This document shows, in pieces, positions 1 through 10,898 of a stretch of 64,000 bases of DNA (positions are counted from its first letter, which is position 1; every line of letters starts with the position of its first letter). The notes under the pieces were generated by a model. It saw nothing but the letters and a program-made list of their open reading frames with translations. It did not search any database and had not been told where the DNA came from. The stretch comes from Ilex aquifolium. Its lineage: Eukaryota; Streptophyta; Magnoliopsida; Aquifoliales; Aquifoliaceae. A program made the translations under genes and the position numbers. The stretch covers positions 27,894,390-27,958,389 of the forward strand of contig OX637406.1 of NCBI GenBank assembly GCA_951799425.1, written 5' to 3'.

Positions 1-157
1 TATAAAATTGATATACATATGTGGATACCGTGTATAATTGTTCGTGAATGGATATATGTATGTGAAAACTATCTATGATGGCTTATGAGTATTTATTTAT
101 CAAATGTTGATAAGATGATATTGGAATTGAGAAATATAGCCTTGATGGCTAATATAT
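1..157. other. Unassigned flank left of the outer Athila element
   Basis: AT-rich sequence before the first LTR edge. I see no coding pattern, repeat edge or RNA gene. The partner target-site copy lies outside the window, so the outer element's duplication cannot be checked here. Confidence 0.5.
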
Positions 158-1095
158 TGATTAACCCTAATTAGTGTGTAATAGAAAATGATTAAGTAAT
201 TATCTTTGTAAGATAAAACAATTAAACATTATGAATTAGGGATTGTGCTTAAATTAAAATTTTAAATACTTTATGTTTGAATTTCAGGGTCTAATACAGG
301 AATACAGGAGAATATGAAGTAAAATTGCAAAGCTGGAAACAACGAATGACCAAAGTGTAAAAGCGACACATGGAAGCTCCGGCCTGCGACACATGCCCCT
401 GTTGCAAGACAATCCAAACTCCAAGAACCTGACACATGCCCATGCTGCAGGGCTTCACCATCCGGATGGTAGGGGATGGTAGGGGACGGCCACACAAGGT
501 GTAAGGCCTTAAAATCTCCACCTCGTGCTATCTTTCCACCTCGTGCTTCTGCTATTGCCTATAAATAGCCATGCCATCCTTTGTTTTCAAGGAGGCCGGC
601 CACACCAAAGCCAAAGAGAAAAAGAAAAAGAGAAAGAAAGAAAGAAAGAAAGAGAAAGTCTTAGCCGGTCGATTCTTCACCGATATTCTGTATTTCTACA
701 TTTATGTTTAGTCTTTCTATTCGGATAATTGAACTACCGCCACTTTGTTGTTTCAATTAATAATAAGAGTGGTTGTATTTCAAGTGTTCCTTGTGAAAGA
801 AGTTTTACAATTTGTGCTTTCATTTCAGCTATAATGATGAATACCTGCACTCTGTGCTTGTTAGTAGCAATGGGGTGTAAGTAGTCGTTTATACCCTTCG
901 ATGAAGGGTGAACATGCGTATATTATCGGTTAGATTATAGAAATGCTGATGTTTTATATTTATCTATACATGTACTATACGCTTCATGCATGATACATCG
1001 ATGTACGTAGTTTCGGTGCTGTGCCTGGAACTATGTCATCGGTGCATCATCAACCTGCCAGTTAAACAACCACGGTGTTCCTACCGGTATGGCTA
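158..1095 (+). repeat. Athila-O 5' LTR, first part
   Basis: Aligns with 62389-63088 from its first base, so the edge is secure. It stops at the GGCTA target (1091-1095), where the chromovirus Tek-1 entered, and resumes at 35381. A purine-rich stretch lies near 610-660. A TACCGGTA palindrome at 1083-1090 sits directly beside the insertion point. Confidence 0.9.
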
Positions 1096-1705
1096 TGTAA
1101 CGCCCCAAAACACCCCCTGGACGGCATTACATTCTTTAACATTCACATCATGAGAGCACTAAAATAATCCATCAATAAATAAGACTTCATGAAGTCATCC
1201 ATAAATACTTACATAGTGATCCAAAAGAATAGACCCATTTTGGCCTTTACATTCCAAAAATCACATAAAGTAGCGCAGCGGAAATAACAAAAGGAAACTA
1301 GACTTTAAAAGGTTCAGAATGAATATCCTAGTCTAGTACAAAAAGGAAAGGAGGTCGCTCTATGCGTCCACCTTAGGATCCACACTCCCGTCAAGTGGAG
1401 TCTCCCAAGTAGCGGGCTCTTCGACCCTTACGTCCTCCTCAGGCAGGAAATCTGAAAAATGTTAGCGGTAGGGGGTGAGCACAAAGCTCTGTAGAAAAAT
1501 TCTCTCAAACCCATACAAGGTTTAGAAAAGCATTTAAAATGGTCGGTCGCATTTTTTTAACATAACATAGATACATAGTTTGAAATAAAGCAGTGACATT
1601 TAAAGAGGATCTCAAGTTTATGTAAAACATTACTTAAATGAATAAACGAGTACCATATGCCAATAATCACGATTAATTGCCATAAACAATTTCCAATAAT
1701 TCTTT

Positions 1706-2400
1706 CGGTAGGTGGCATACTTTAGGGTAACCTCCACCCCCATTCTTTCGGTTGGTGGCATACTTTAGGGTAACCTCCACCCCCCGTTAGATCATCTTTG
1801 CTTCCCAAGCATCCTTACAAGGAACCTCTTGAGAATGGGTGAGCATCCTTACAAGGAACCTCTCACAAATGGTAGGTGGCATACTTTAGGGTAACCTTCA
1901 CCCTCTATTCTTTCGGTTGGTGGCATACTTTAGGGTAACCTCCACCCCCCGTTAGATCATCTTTGTTTCCCAAGCATCCTTACAAGGAACCTCTTGAGAA
2001 TGGGTGAGCATCCTTACAAGGAACCTCTCACAAATGGTAGGTGGCATACTTTAGGGTAACCTCCACCCCCCATTCTTTCGGTTGGTGGCATACTTTAGGG
2101 TAACCTCCACCCCCCGTTAGATCATCTTTGCTTCCCAAGCATCCTTACAAGGAACCTCTTGAGAATGAGTGAGCATCCTTACAAGTAACCTCTCACAAAT
2201 GGTAGGTGGCATACTTTAGGGTAACCTCCACCCCCCATTCTTTCGGTTGGTGGCATACTTTAGGGTAACCTCCACCCCCCGTTAGATCATCTTTGCTTCC
2301 CAAACATCCTTACAAGGAACCTCTTGAGAATGGGTGAGCATCCTTACAAGGAACCTCTCACAAATGGTAGGTGGCATACTTTAGGGTAACCTCCACCCCC
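1706..2400. repeat. 165-bp tandem array inside the Tek-1 3' LTR (about 4 units plus a part)
   Basis: The word GGTAGGTGGCATACTTTAGG starts at about 1706, 1871, 2036, 2201 and 2366, a strict 165-bp period. Each unit also holds two copies of an ACAAGGAACCTCT word. The partner LTR has about two units (34119-34484), and L8 holds a diverged form from about 63699 to the window end. Confidence 0.95.
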
Positions 2401-2891
2401 AAAATATAATATGTAACCATTTCACAACCAACTAAGAAAAATACATGAGATCACAATAACATCGTTATTCAACCCAACACAAAGCATTAAGGTTTCAAAA
2501 ATCCATAATAAAGAAAGCATTTAAGAAAGAATTACATCACTCTAAAAAAAAATGAGGGTTTTAAAACAAGAGAAGAGATTTCATGGGTATCAAACCCTAG
2601 CTTTGTTCAAAACATGTAATCTTTGCCAAAAAGCCTAAGAGAGGATGATTTCATAGCATATATATACCATTTATAGCCAAAACATACATATATAAATACC
2701 CTAGCCTCAATGTAAGTGAGTGAGAGAAAACCCCTACCTTGATGTTCTTGGAAATCTAGGGCTTGGATCTTGAATCACCCTTAAATTCCTTGTTTTTCAC
2801 CTTTGATCTTGTGTTTTTCTCTTCCCCTCTTTCTCTCTAATGTTTTCTAGGGTTTTAAGGTGTGTAATGAAGGCTAAGGGGATGGCAAGAA

Positions 2892-2901
2892 GTATTTATA
2901 G
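2892..2901 (-). promoter_or_regulatory. TATA box of the Tek-1 LTR
   Basis: The minus strand reads CTATAAATAC. It lies about 380 bp into the LTR in sense direction, as expected for a U3 promoter, and directly downstream of the palindrome array. The same box is at 34975-34984 in the other LTR. Confidence 0.7.
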
Positions 2902-2950
2902 TAGGGGAAAAACCGGTTGTTCGCGAACTAAAATTGTCTGATTTTTACAG

Positions 2951-3104
2951 TGACTATCGGTAGTTAAACTATGACTACCGGTAGTTCGACTATTCTGGGC
3001 ACTCGACTACCTGTTGACTACCGGTAGTCCGAGTACACTGGGCACTTGACTACCTGTTGACTACCGGTAGTCCGAGTACACTGGGCACTTGACTACCGGT
3101 AGTT
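2951..3104. repeat. TACCGGTA palindrome array in the Tek-1 3' LTR
   Basis: Four exact TACCGGTA cores, plus variants, sit in GACTACCGGTAGTT-type words separated by roughly 30-45 bp. In sense direction the array ends about 50 bp before the TATA box. The partner array is at 35034-35200. Confidence 0.9.
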
Positions 3105-3279
3105 GATCCCAGATTTGCCTACTTCCTTTATTTTTCATTTCCAATCCATTCCTAAGCCAACCAAATCCATCCCAAACCTTTCCAACACATATTTCTACAC
3201 ATATCCACATTTTTACCACAATTATTTATTATATATCTATATACATATATATAAAAGAAAAAAAATGTGGGGTGTTACA

Positions 3280-3294
3280 ATCCACCCCCCTTAA
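3280..3294 (-). promoter_or_regulatory. Tek-1 polypurine tract
   Basis: The minus strand reads TTAAGGGGGGTGGAT immediately before the 3' LTR, the normal plus-strand primer site of an LTR retrotransposon. Confidence 0.9.
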
Positions 3295-3320
3295 GGAAAG
3301 TTTCGTCCTCGAAACTTACC

Positions 3321-6300
3321 TCAAGTAGCGAACAAATATGGATACCTCTCCCGCATTTCTTGCTTCGGTTCCCATGTAGCTTCCTCCACTCCATGGTTTT
3401 GCCACCGAACCTTTACCAATCTGATAACTTTGTTGCGAAACACTTTTTCCTTGGTGTCGATAATTTCTACCGGTTGTTCTTCGTAGGTTGCTCCGTCTTG
3501 GATTTCAATCTCCTCCAAGTTCACTACTGGAGTTGCATCCGATTGACACTTTCTCAACATCGACACGTGGAACACGTCATGCACCCCAGACAACTGAGCT
3601 GGTAACCGCAACTGATACGCCGCTTTGCCCACCACTTTAATTACCTCGAATGGCCCAGTATATCTTGGTGCTAATTTTCCCTTCTTGCCGAATCTCAATA
3701 CTCCTTTCTTGGGCGACACTTTGAGGAACACGTAGTCTCCCACTTTGAATTCTAAGGGTCTTCTTCTGTGGTCCACATAGCTTTTCTGTCTACTTTGCGC
3801 CGTCCGTAGTCTCTCTCGGATGAGTTGAATCTTCTCCGTAGTTTCTCAAACAATGTCCGGTCCCAACAAACTACTCTCGCCGGCTTCTAACCAACAAATC
3901 GGTGATCGGCATGGTCTTCCATACAACGCTTCATACGGTGCCATCCCAATACTTTCCTGATAGCTGTTGTTGTATGCAAATTCCACCAACGGCAAATGGT
4001 CGCTCCAACCTCCCGTGAAGTCCAACACACAAGCCCGCAACATGTCTTCTAGAATCTGGATTACCCTCTCGGATTGGCCATCCGTTTGGGGATGAAAAGC
4101 GGTGCTGAAGTGCAACTCTATCCCCATAGCTCTTTGAAGACTTTGCCAAAATTGCGCTACGAAACGAGAATCACAATCCGACACAATGGATAGTGGAACT
4201 CCATGCAATCTCACTATCTCGCGAATATAGAGCTTGCTCAGGGTCTCTAACGTGTCGGTGGTCTTCATACCCAAGAAGTGAGCGGACTTGGTGAGTCTAT
4301 CAACGATGACCCATACAGCATTATGCCCTCGTGAAGTCCGTGTAAAGCCAGATACGAAGTCCATGGTGATGTGATCCCACTTCCACTCTGGGATAGACAA
4401 AGACTGTAGGACTCCTACTGGCCTTTGGTGCTCAATCTTCACCTGCTGGCACACCGTACATTTTGCCACATACTTGGCCACATCTCGCTTCATTCCCCTC
4501 CACCAGTATTGACGCTTCATGTCCCTATACATCTTTGTGCTACCGGGGTGGATAGCAAACTTGGAGCGATGACACTCCCCAAGTATTTCCTCCTTTAGGG
4601 ACGAATCATTGGGGACACATAGCTTCTCCCCATATCTCAACTCTCCATTCTTCCAAGACCATCCTTCCATCGCTTCTCCATTCTCTAATCGGGCTCTAAT
4701 CAAATCGAGTTCTGAATCCAGGCATTGTAACTCCACCACCCGTTGCAAAAACGTCGGTTGAGCTACAAGGTTGAATAGATATGGTTGATACTCCGATCCA
4801 TCCACCCATAGCTCGTACTCCTCCAATGCATCCACCATTTTCCACCTACCTACCGCAAGGGAATTGATTTCACCCCGAGATTTCCTGCTTAGAGCGTCGG
4901 CAACTACATTGGCCTTCCCCGGATGGTAGTTGAGCGTGAACTCATAATCTTCCAAGTACTCAATCCACCTTCTCTGCCGGAGGTTCAAGTCTTTCTGTGT
5001 GAAGATATACTTGAGGCTTTTATGGTCCGAGAACACTTGAAATTTCTCCCCGTATAAATAACATCTCCACAAATTAAGAGCAAATACCACCGTGGCCAGC
5101 TCCAAGTCGTGTGTGGGATAATTCTGCTCATGCACCTTGAGTTGCCTCGAGCCATAAGCCACTACCTTCCCTCCTTGCATTAGAACGCATCCCAAACCTC
5201 GTAGTGAAGCATCGGTGTAGACATCATAGCCTTCCCCACTACTCGGAATAATGAGGATAGGTGCCGTCGTCAACTTCTCCTTCAAGGTGTGGAAAGCTAG
5301 TTCACACGCTTGAGTCCACGAAAATTTCTCCCCCTTCTTTGTAAGGCGAGTCATCGGCATCACAAGCTTGGAGAATCCTTCCACAAACCTACGATAATAG
5401 TCGGCTAACCCCAAGAAACTCCGTACTTCTGTCACGTTCTTCGGTGGTTCCCATTTCATCACGGCCTCAATCTTTGCGGGATCAACCGCTACTCCTTGCT
5501 CGGACACCACATGGCCAAGGAACTTCACTTCCTTCATCCAAAACTCACACTTGCTCATCTTCGCATATAACTTATGTTCTCTCAATGTTTGTAGCACCAT
5601 AGAGAGATGACGAGCATGTTCCTCCTGAGTCTGTGAGTAAACCAATATGTCATCAATAAACACAATGACAAATTGATCGAGGTAAGGCCGAAAGACTCTG
5701 TGCATCAAATCCATGAAGGCTGCGGGGGCATTAGTCAATCCGAACGGCATCACCGTATACTCGAAATGACCATACCGGGTACGGAAAGCAGTCTTAGGAA
5801 TATCCTCCTCCTTAATCCGCAACTGATGATACCCCGTGCAAAGATCAATCTTGGAGTAATACTTTGAACCCTTCAACTGATCAAATAAGTAATCAATTCT
5901 CGGCAACGGATACTTATTCTTCACGGTAACCCGATTCAACCTTCGGTAATCCGTGCACAACCGTAGAGTCTCATCCGTTTTCTTCACAAAGAAGATCGGG
6001 GCTCCCCAGGGTGAAGTGCTTAGACGGATAAACCCAATCGCCAACAACTGATCCAATTGCTTCCTTAGCTCCTTCAACTCCAAAGGTGCCATCCGGTAGG
6101 GAGCAATAGATATGGGTTCGGTTCCCGGATAGAGATCGATCTTGAATTCAATTTCCCTATGTGGCGGTAATCCGGGTAATTCTTAGGGAAAAACATCTGA
6201 AAACTCTGATACAATGAACACCACATCCATGTGGAGTTTATCCCGGTCATCTCCCATCAAGCTTGCTAAGAAACTCAATTGACTTCCCGCTTTTGCTTTT

Positions 6301-6614
6301 AAGAATCTACTACCCGTAGTAGGAAACGGATGGAAAGAATCTCGGTTATTCACGAAACTAAAAACGACTCCTCCCGGTAACTGAAATGTAATCCGCTTGC
6401 GGAAACAATCCATTACCGCCCGGAAAGCAGACAACAAGTTCATCCCGAAAATCACATCATACCCCTTTATCTCTAAAGCAATCAAATCAACTATCAATTC
6501 GTGCTCCCCAATGTGAAGCACGCAACCCTTGCAGACTCGGCTAGTATCTAACCGTTCTCCCATGGGCAAGCTAATATTCATCACATGCTCTAGCTTCGCA
6601 AAACTCAATCCCAA
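3321..6614 (-). pseudogene. Tek-1 pol region: protease, RT, RNase H, integrase, chromodomain
   Basis: Read on the minus strand, this region encodes the replication enzymes of a chromovirus. Parts in order: retropepsin-like segment (about 6183-6614); reverse transcriptase with FIDD in the active-site position and the [11 protein letters not shown] motif; RNase H with YTDAS; integrase with an HHCC finger ([10 protein letters not shown] to CTVCQQ) and the catalytic core starting MDFVSGF; and, at the left end, a chromodomain with VKVRWQNHGVEEATWEP. The chromodomain is typical of Tekay/Del elements, where it is thought to steer integration to heterochromatin (family knowledge). The region is broken, with a few breaks. 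The family call is secure; activity of this copy is not expected. Confidence 0.92.
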
Positions 6615-6677
6615 ATCAAGTGCATATGTCTTGCGTACAAATGAGTGTGTTGCACCGGGGTCAAATAATATTCGGGC

Positions 6678-7135
6678 TCAAGAATTATAAATAAGGACGA
6701 TACCTTCCACAACGGCATTGGCAATGTCCTCCTCCGGCTGAGTCAAAGCAAATATTCGCCCTTGGTTGGCGCCGCCGGGGGCTTGAGCCTGTATTGGTCG
6801 CTGCGGTGCAGGCCTCGGTGGTGGGGGTTGGGCTGCTGGTACCTGTCTGGTCTGGATAGGCCCCTGAGGTGGAAAAACTGGGCAATGCATCCGAAAATGT
6901 CCCACACCTCCGCATGCAAAGCACTGACGAGGGTCTATGGCTGTCCCCCCCGGTACACCTCCTACTCCTCGAGCTATCGGGAGTCTCTGTCCCCCTGCCT
7001 GATCTGGGCGCCGGTAAGGTGCCGCTCGCTGCACTCCACTGCCGCTAGCACCCGTCCTGATCGGACCTCCCCTCATAAGGCTCTGTCACCGCTGAGTATC
7101 CTCCATGTCTCTCTCCACAAGTGCGGCTCGGTCCA
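6678..7135 (-). pseudogene. Tek-1 gag, C-terminal part with zinc knuckle
   Basis: The minus-strand product is rich in Gly, Pro and Gln and contains the knuckle CFACGGVGHFRMHC (C-x2-C-x4-H-x4-C), the nucleic-acid binding motif of nucleocapsid. Its upstream half lies at 32621-33306 on the other side of the inserted Athila dimer, as the CTAAG duplication (7136-7140 and 32616-32620) shows. Confidence 0.88.
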
Positions 7136-7140
7136 CTAAG

Positions 7141-8919
7141 TGATTGTCACAAAAATGATATCTTTCCCAACCCCTAATTACTATCCCTCAATGTATGCAA
7201 TGTATGGACGGGGGAGAAGAATTTCTTCCCCTAGGGATAGTGTCAAAAGGAAGGTCAATGAGGAAAGGGAAATGGGAAGATGTAAGTATAGGATATGTGT
7301 GCACAAAAATGCTCCCCAATCGCAAGGAGACTTTCGTGTGTCGTGAGTTACTTGGAAGAGTATTCCAAGGTCGTATCCACAGGGAAGGTAGTGAATCAAG
7401 GTTGAAATGATTTGGTAAAACACGAAAATGTAAAATCTTTAGTCTTGAAAGTTGATTGGTGAATTTTATGCTAATGAAAATGTAATGATAATATAAATGT
7501 TGGCAATTCCAAAAGATCACTCCAATGGGTATACCACCTCAACTCAAATCACTCCTCCTATTGAGCATGAATGAACGCTTGAATCACGGAAAGCCGAGGA
7601 TGGCATCGATGAGTATCTAAGCATGAATCGTGACTAAGCCTACGGTTTATCAAAGACTCATCGACACATCCATCTTCTATCCGGTCAAAACGAACCATTT
7701 GACTCTAAAGGGAGAGAGGAGAAATAGTTGAAATGGTATCCCCAAGGGAGATCCTTCTTGGTCTTGCCAACTAGAGGATTTAGCTACTCATACTTGGAAT
7801 GGAAATAACTATGTAATGGAAGAGCATTCAAATCTATGAACTTCTAAGGTGGCTAAATATTAGAATTTATGAGCTAAAAGAACATGTATTTAAACCCATT
7901 GCATAGTTATGAAAGATGAAATACTTGGAGCATTAATGGTGAAGCATTAAATGAACATTGAACTAACAAAACATGAAGGAAAAACAACATTCATGGCATT
8001 CAATGAACTACTAAGAGTCTTACTCAAGATTACAAGACAATGCAGTAGAAGAATATGCAAAAATCACAACTTTCTCTCTCTAGAAACTACTGTTCATCTC
8101 CTTCTCCGCCCAGACTTTCTCTCTCTAAAAACCTATTACAAAAAATATATCCTCTAATCTCCCTGGCTTTCTGGTCATCCCCATCCTTGGAGAACATTTC
8201 TTTCTCCAAAACGTGCCTGGGCATCCCCTGAAGCTTCAGCAGCAGAGCCTAGTCTGCAGGCTTGGACCAGGAAGATGCAGCAACTCCCTGCACCCCAACT
8301 TGCCTTCTTGGTGTAATTTCCTTTGCTATGGAGAAAAGCCCCTTTTTCCCTTCACTCCCCATTCTGGAGAAGAGGGAGTCTCCCATCTGTTTTTGTCTCA
8401 GAGGAGTGCAGCAGCCAGGGACAGACAGGAAGTGGCAGAGCATGTCTGCCTACCCAGCTCATCCCATCCTCTCTCTCTTCATTCAATGCTTTAAATCCAC
8501 AAGTCTAGAAGGGAGTGTGAGTCCTGATGAATAGAAAGGTGGGCGTATCAGAGAGAAGCATGGAGGGGTCCACAAGACAGCTGAGCAGATCTGCAGAGTT
8601 TGGGCACTTCAGGGAATCAGTACCGGTACTGGGTACCGGTACCATTTGGTACCGGTACCGAGTACCGGTACTGTTCTGCATCCTTTTCTGAATTTCTTGA
8701 TTTCTTGCTCCCGATCTATCCTCGAACTATCATTCCCACTCCTTTCATCCCAAGTGGTATGGGAGGGTCTTTAAAGGCCATATTTAGCTTCATTCAACTA
8801 CAAGAACAACAACTTGATGTTAAGACTTCAAGTGGCATAACGTATATAATTTAAAGCTCTAAAGTAAGTGAAATGAGTTGATTAGCATCTTAAAGATATG
8901 CAAAGTTGTGTGCTAATCA
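7141..8919 (-). repeat. Athila-D LTR A (3' LTR of unit 1, 1,779 bp)
   Basis: Starts TGATTGTCAC and ends GTGCTAATCA on the + strand, with CTAAG directly to its left and the unit 1 PPT to its right. The palindrome array (8619-8671) is the shortest of the three LTRs. A sense-strand TATA candidate lies near 8145-8155 (minus strand GGATATATTTT), but this is weak. Confidence 0.95.
8619..8671. repeat. TACCGGTA palindrome array in LTR A
   Basis: Overlapping GGTACCGGTACC and GTACCGGTACTG words. It lacks 31 bp that are present in LTR B and 44 bp that are present in LTR C. Confidence 0.92.
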
Positions 8920-8934
8920 CACCCCCCAACTTAA
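8920..8934 (-). promoter_or_regulatory. Unit 1 polypurine tract
   Basis: The minus strand reads TTAAGTTGGGGGGTG directly before LTR A, the expected plus-strand primer site. Athila-O has a near-identical tract at 62371-62388. Confidence 0.9.
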
Positions 8935-9271
8935 GTTTTGCTAGTCCCTTAGCAAACTGTTCATTTCCCAGCACAACCAAAACAACCAATAGTCACACAA
9001 TCAATCAATTTAAACAACCATCTCATCAAAAGAAAAGTAAAAATCAAAATGCAATTATCAACATAAACCATGAGCAAAAGGAAAAACTGTGGTTTCATAA
9101 ATTGTGATAACAGTTGGAGTACAAAACGGAGTAGGACATTGAGATGAACAATCAAAAGACAAACCTAATCTCCCCTCCCCAACTTCACCTAATCCTTAAA
9201 CAAAAAGAAACAAAACACAAAAAATTCCAAATAACAACTACTCTCCATCACTCTCATCATCCCCCTCAGAC

Positions 9272-10435
9272 TCATCCCCCCCCCTCATCTTCTTCATCCT
9301 CTTCAGCCTCAGAATCTTCCTCCTCCACATCCATTCTGGAGGTTGAAGGAGCAGGCGGAACTTCTGGGACGGCTTTCCCAGGAAATGTGTGCACATACAT
9401 CTCCTTTAACATTGTTGCCATTTCCTGCACTGAGGTCTTGATTTCCTGCGTTGTCTTTTCCAGAGCACTAAGTCTCTGATGGGTTGAGCGTTTCACAACA
9501 GGCTTGAATGGCATAGTTGGCACAGCAGGTGCAACATCCTCTTCAGAGTCAGACTGAGCCCGATCCCCACGGCTCATGGCCTTCCTTTTCTGACTGCTGG
9601 CCCTGCCGATAGCTCCAAAATCCGGAGGGGTCAATTTCTCTAGTCCATAGCCCTTGACCTTAGCATGGTCACAAAGTCGGGTGACCAAGCTTCCGTATGG
9701 TAGATTGGCCATCGGCTTCTCAGTGGTGGCAAAGTCCTTCATCACATCCCAAATGATAAGGGCAAAATCCATTGGTATGCCCGACACAAATGTATCTAGA
9801 AGGTTCAACTTCTCCACATTCGGTTTCTTCTCAGCAAACTTTGGGTAAAGATTATAGTGAAGGAGTTTGTTAAGAATCCCATATACATGCTTCAACCCCC
9901 CACTCTGAAAGGTTCCCCTGAACGTAGCAGGATCCTCATACATCAGCTCGACAAGCTCCTCTTTAGTCTTCTGCTTACCCATTCTGCGAGGATAAACAGG
10001 TGGTGTGGCTGGGGGTCTCTGGTAATCCCCAAGGCATGTGGCTATGACAGCAGGAGTCACCACAATAATCTTACCCCTAACATTTGCCCTCAGCACTCCC
10101 TCATCATCATTCTCAATGAAATTCAATGACCGGTAAAACTCCCTCACCAAGGCCAAATTATATCCCACAACCTCCCTAAACCAAAATTGCATCCCATGCC
10201 CCTCAACGATTCTCACAGCAGGATGAGTGGGGGAAAGGGAAGGCCTATCCAAAGAACGTTCACAAGTCACATTCTTACCGTCAATCAATTGGCGGCGAGC
10301 ATCCCTCTTGGCCTTCTTTCTCTGCTTCTCAAGGTCCACACTCGATCCCTCTCCACTTCGTTTGCGGCTGGCAGAACCCATGGCAGGGGGAGAACTGGGC
10401 TCTGGTCCTGACCCGACCATCTTGGTGCGAGGCAT
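9272..10435 (-). CDS. Athila-D unit 1 ORF3 (387 aa), putative plant transposon protein domain
   Basis: An open frame between pol and the 3' LTR, the place where Athila elements carry a third ORF often called env-like. I see no signal peptide or membrane helix. The N-terminus has two basic clusters, RKRS near residue 24 and QRKKAKRDARR near 38-48, that look like a bipartite nuclear localisation signal. The middle (about 75-290) resembles the ORF3 remnant of Athila-O: compare NLALVREFYRSLNF here with YDCLVHEYYSN there. A heptad-like stretch (about 322-349) and a strongly acidic tail (about 369-387) follow. Upstream are a TATA box (10536-10547) and a palindrome array. A nuclear or chromatin-related role fits better than an envelope, but function is unknown. 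The start is the first ATG after the putative promoter. Confidence 0.8.
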   Translation of the reverse strand: MPRTKMVGSGPEPSSPPAMGSASRKRSGEGSSVDLEKQRKKAKRDARRQLIDGKNVTCERSLDRPSLSPTHPAVRIVEGHGMQFWFREVVGYNLALVREFYRSLNFIENDDEGVLRANVRGKIIVVTPAVIATCLGDYQRPPATPPVYPRRMGKQKTKEELVELMYEDPATFRGTFQSGGLKHVYGILNKLLHYNLYPKFAEKKPNVEKLNLLDTFVSGIPMDFALIIWDVMKDFATTEKPMANLPYGSLVTRLCDHAKVKGYGLEKLTPPDFGAIGRASSQKRKAMSRGDRAQSDSEEDVAPAVPTMPFKPVVKRSTHQRLSALEKTTQEIKTSVQEMATMLKEMYVHTFPGKAVPEVPPAPSTSRMDVEEEDSEAEEDEEDEGGG

Positions 10436-10535
10436 TGTGTAATGAATGGAGATAATAGGAGAGATTTGAGATTCGGCTATAAGGGTAGGGTAGAATGGAG
10501 GAGGCCTGTGAAAAAAAATAATCTAGCTTAAAGGG

Positions 10536-10547
10536 AAATTTATAGAG
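10536..10547 (-). promoter_or_regulatory. TATA box upstream of unit 1 ORF3
   Basis: The minus strand reads CTCTATAAATTT about 100 bp before the ORF3 start codon. This would give a leader of about 70 nt if transcription starts some 30 bp downstream. The palindrome array lies about 240 bp further upstream. An internal promoter is inferred, not shown. Confidence 0.55.
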
Positions 10548-10573
10548 TGAGAGGGGAAGCAAAAAGGATTATG

Positions 10574-10716
10574 GACCCTTGGAGTTCCGTCGGGTAAGGG
10601 GGAAAGAAGGAAGGGGAGGAGTAAATGGGTAGAGTGAAGAAGGAGAGAGAAAAGGCTCATGACCCTTGGAGTGCCGTCGGGTAGGGGGGAAGTAGGAAGG
10701 GAAGGAGTAAATGAGG
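10574..10716. repeat. Two-copy tandem repeat, 87-bp period, upstream of ORF3
   Basis: The word GACCCTTGGAGT followed by CCGTCGGGTA occurs at 10574 and 10661 with matching flanks. It lies between the TATA box and the palindrome array. The same pair is in unit 2 from about 22417. Confidence 0.85.
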
Positions 10717-10782
10717 GAAATGAAAGGTTAAAACTAGAATTTGAAATTAAAAGCCCTAATAAAAATTTTTCTGTCAGGCAAA

Positions 10783-10898
10783 CGGTACCGGTACTCGGTA
10801 CCGGTACCATTTGGTACCGGTACTGGGTACCGGTACTGCGTTTCCAGTAGGTTTTTGGTACCGGTACTGGGTACCGGTACCATTTGGTACCGGTACTG
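10783..10898. repeat. Internal TACCGGTA palindrome array, unit 1
   Basis: A close copy of the LTR array, including the linker TTTCCAGTAGG, but about 1.9 kb inside the element. It lies upstream of ORF3 in sense direction. LTR and internal copies must share a recent origin. Confidence 0.92.

Larger units (their letters stand above)
1096..3279 (-). repeat. Tek-1 3' LTR (2,184 bp)
   Basis: Edges are fixed by the target duplication and by the adjoining PPT. The LTR carries a 165-bp tandem array (1706-2400), a TATA box in sense orientation (2892-2901) and a TACCGGTA array (2951-3104) just upstream of it. It is 316 bp longer than its partner at 33508-35375, mainly because it has about two more 165-bp units. 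Confidence 0.95.

Noticed and set aside
1706-2400. TTTAGGG words resembling plant telomere repeats
   Set aside because: Only one heptamer per copy of the repeated ACTTTAGGGTAACC word, never in tandem, so it is part of the 165-bp array and not telomeric.
1706-2400. CRISPR-like regular repeat
   Set aside because: Units are contiguous 165-bp repeats without unique spacers, inside a plant LTR.
3267-3605. 112-residue + strand frame
   Set aside because: Antisense of the Tek-1 chromodomain region and PPT.
8213-8534. Several 60-93 residue frames in the LTR, repeated in LTRs B and C
   Set aside because: They lie in LTR sequence, overlap in several frames and show no family motif. Repetition only reflects the LTR copies.
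9144-9479. 111-residue + strand frame rich in Ser and Pro
   Set aside because: Antisense of the acidic C-terminus of ORF3. The repeat at 20987-21322 is the same shadow.
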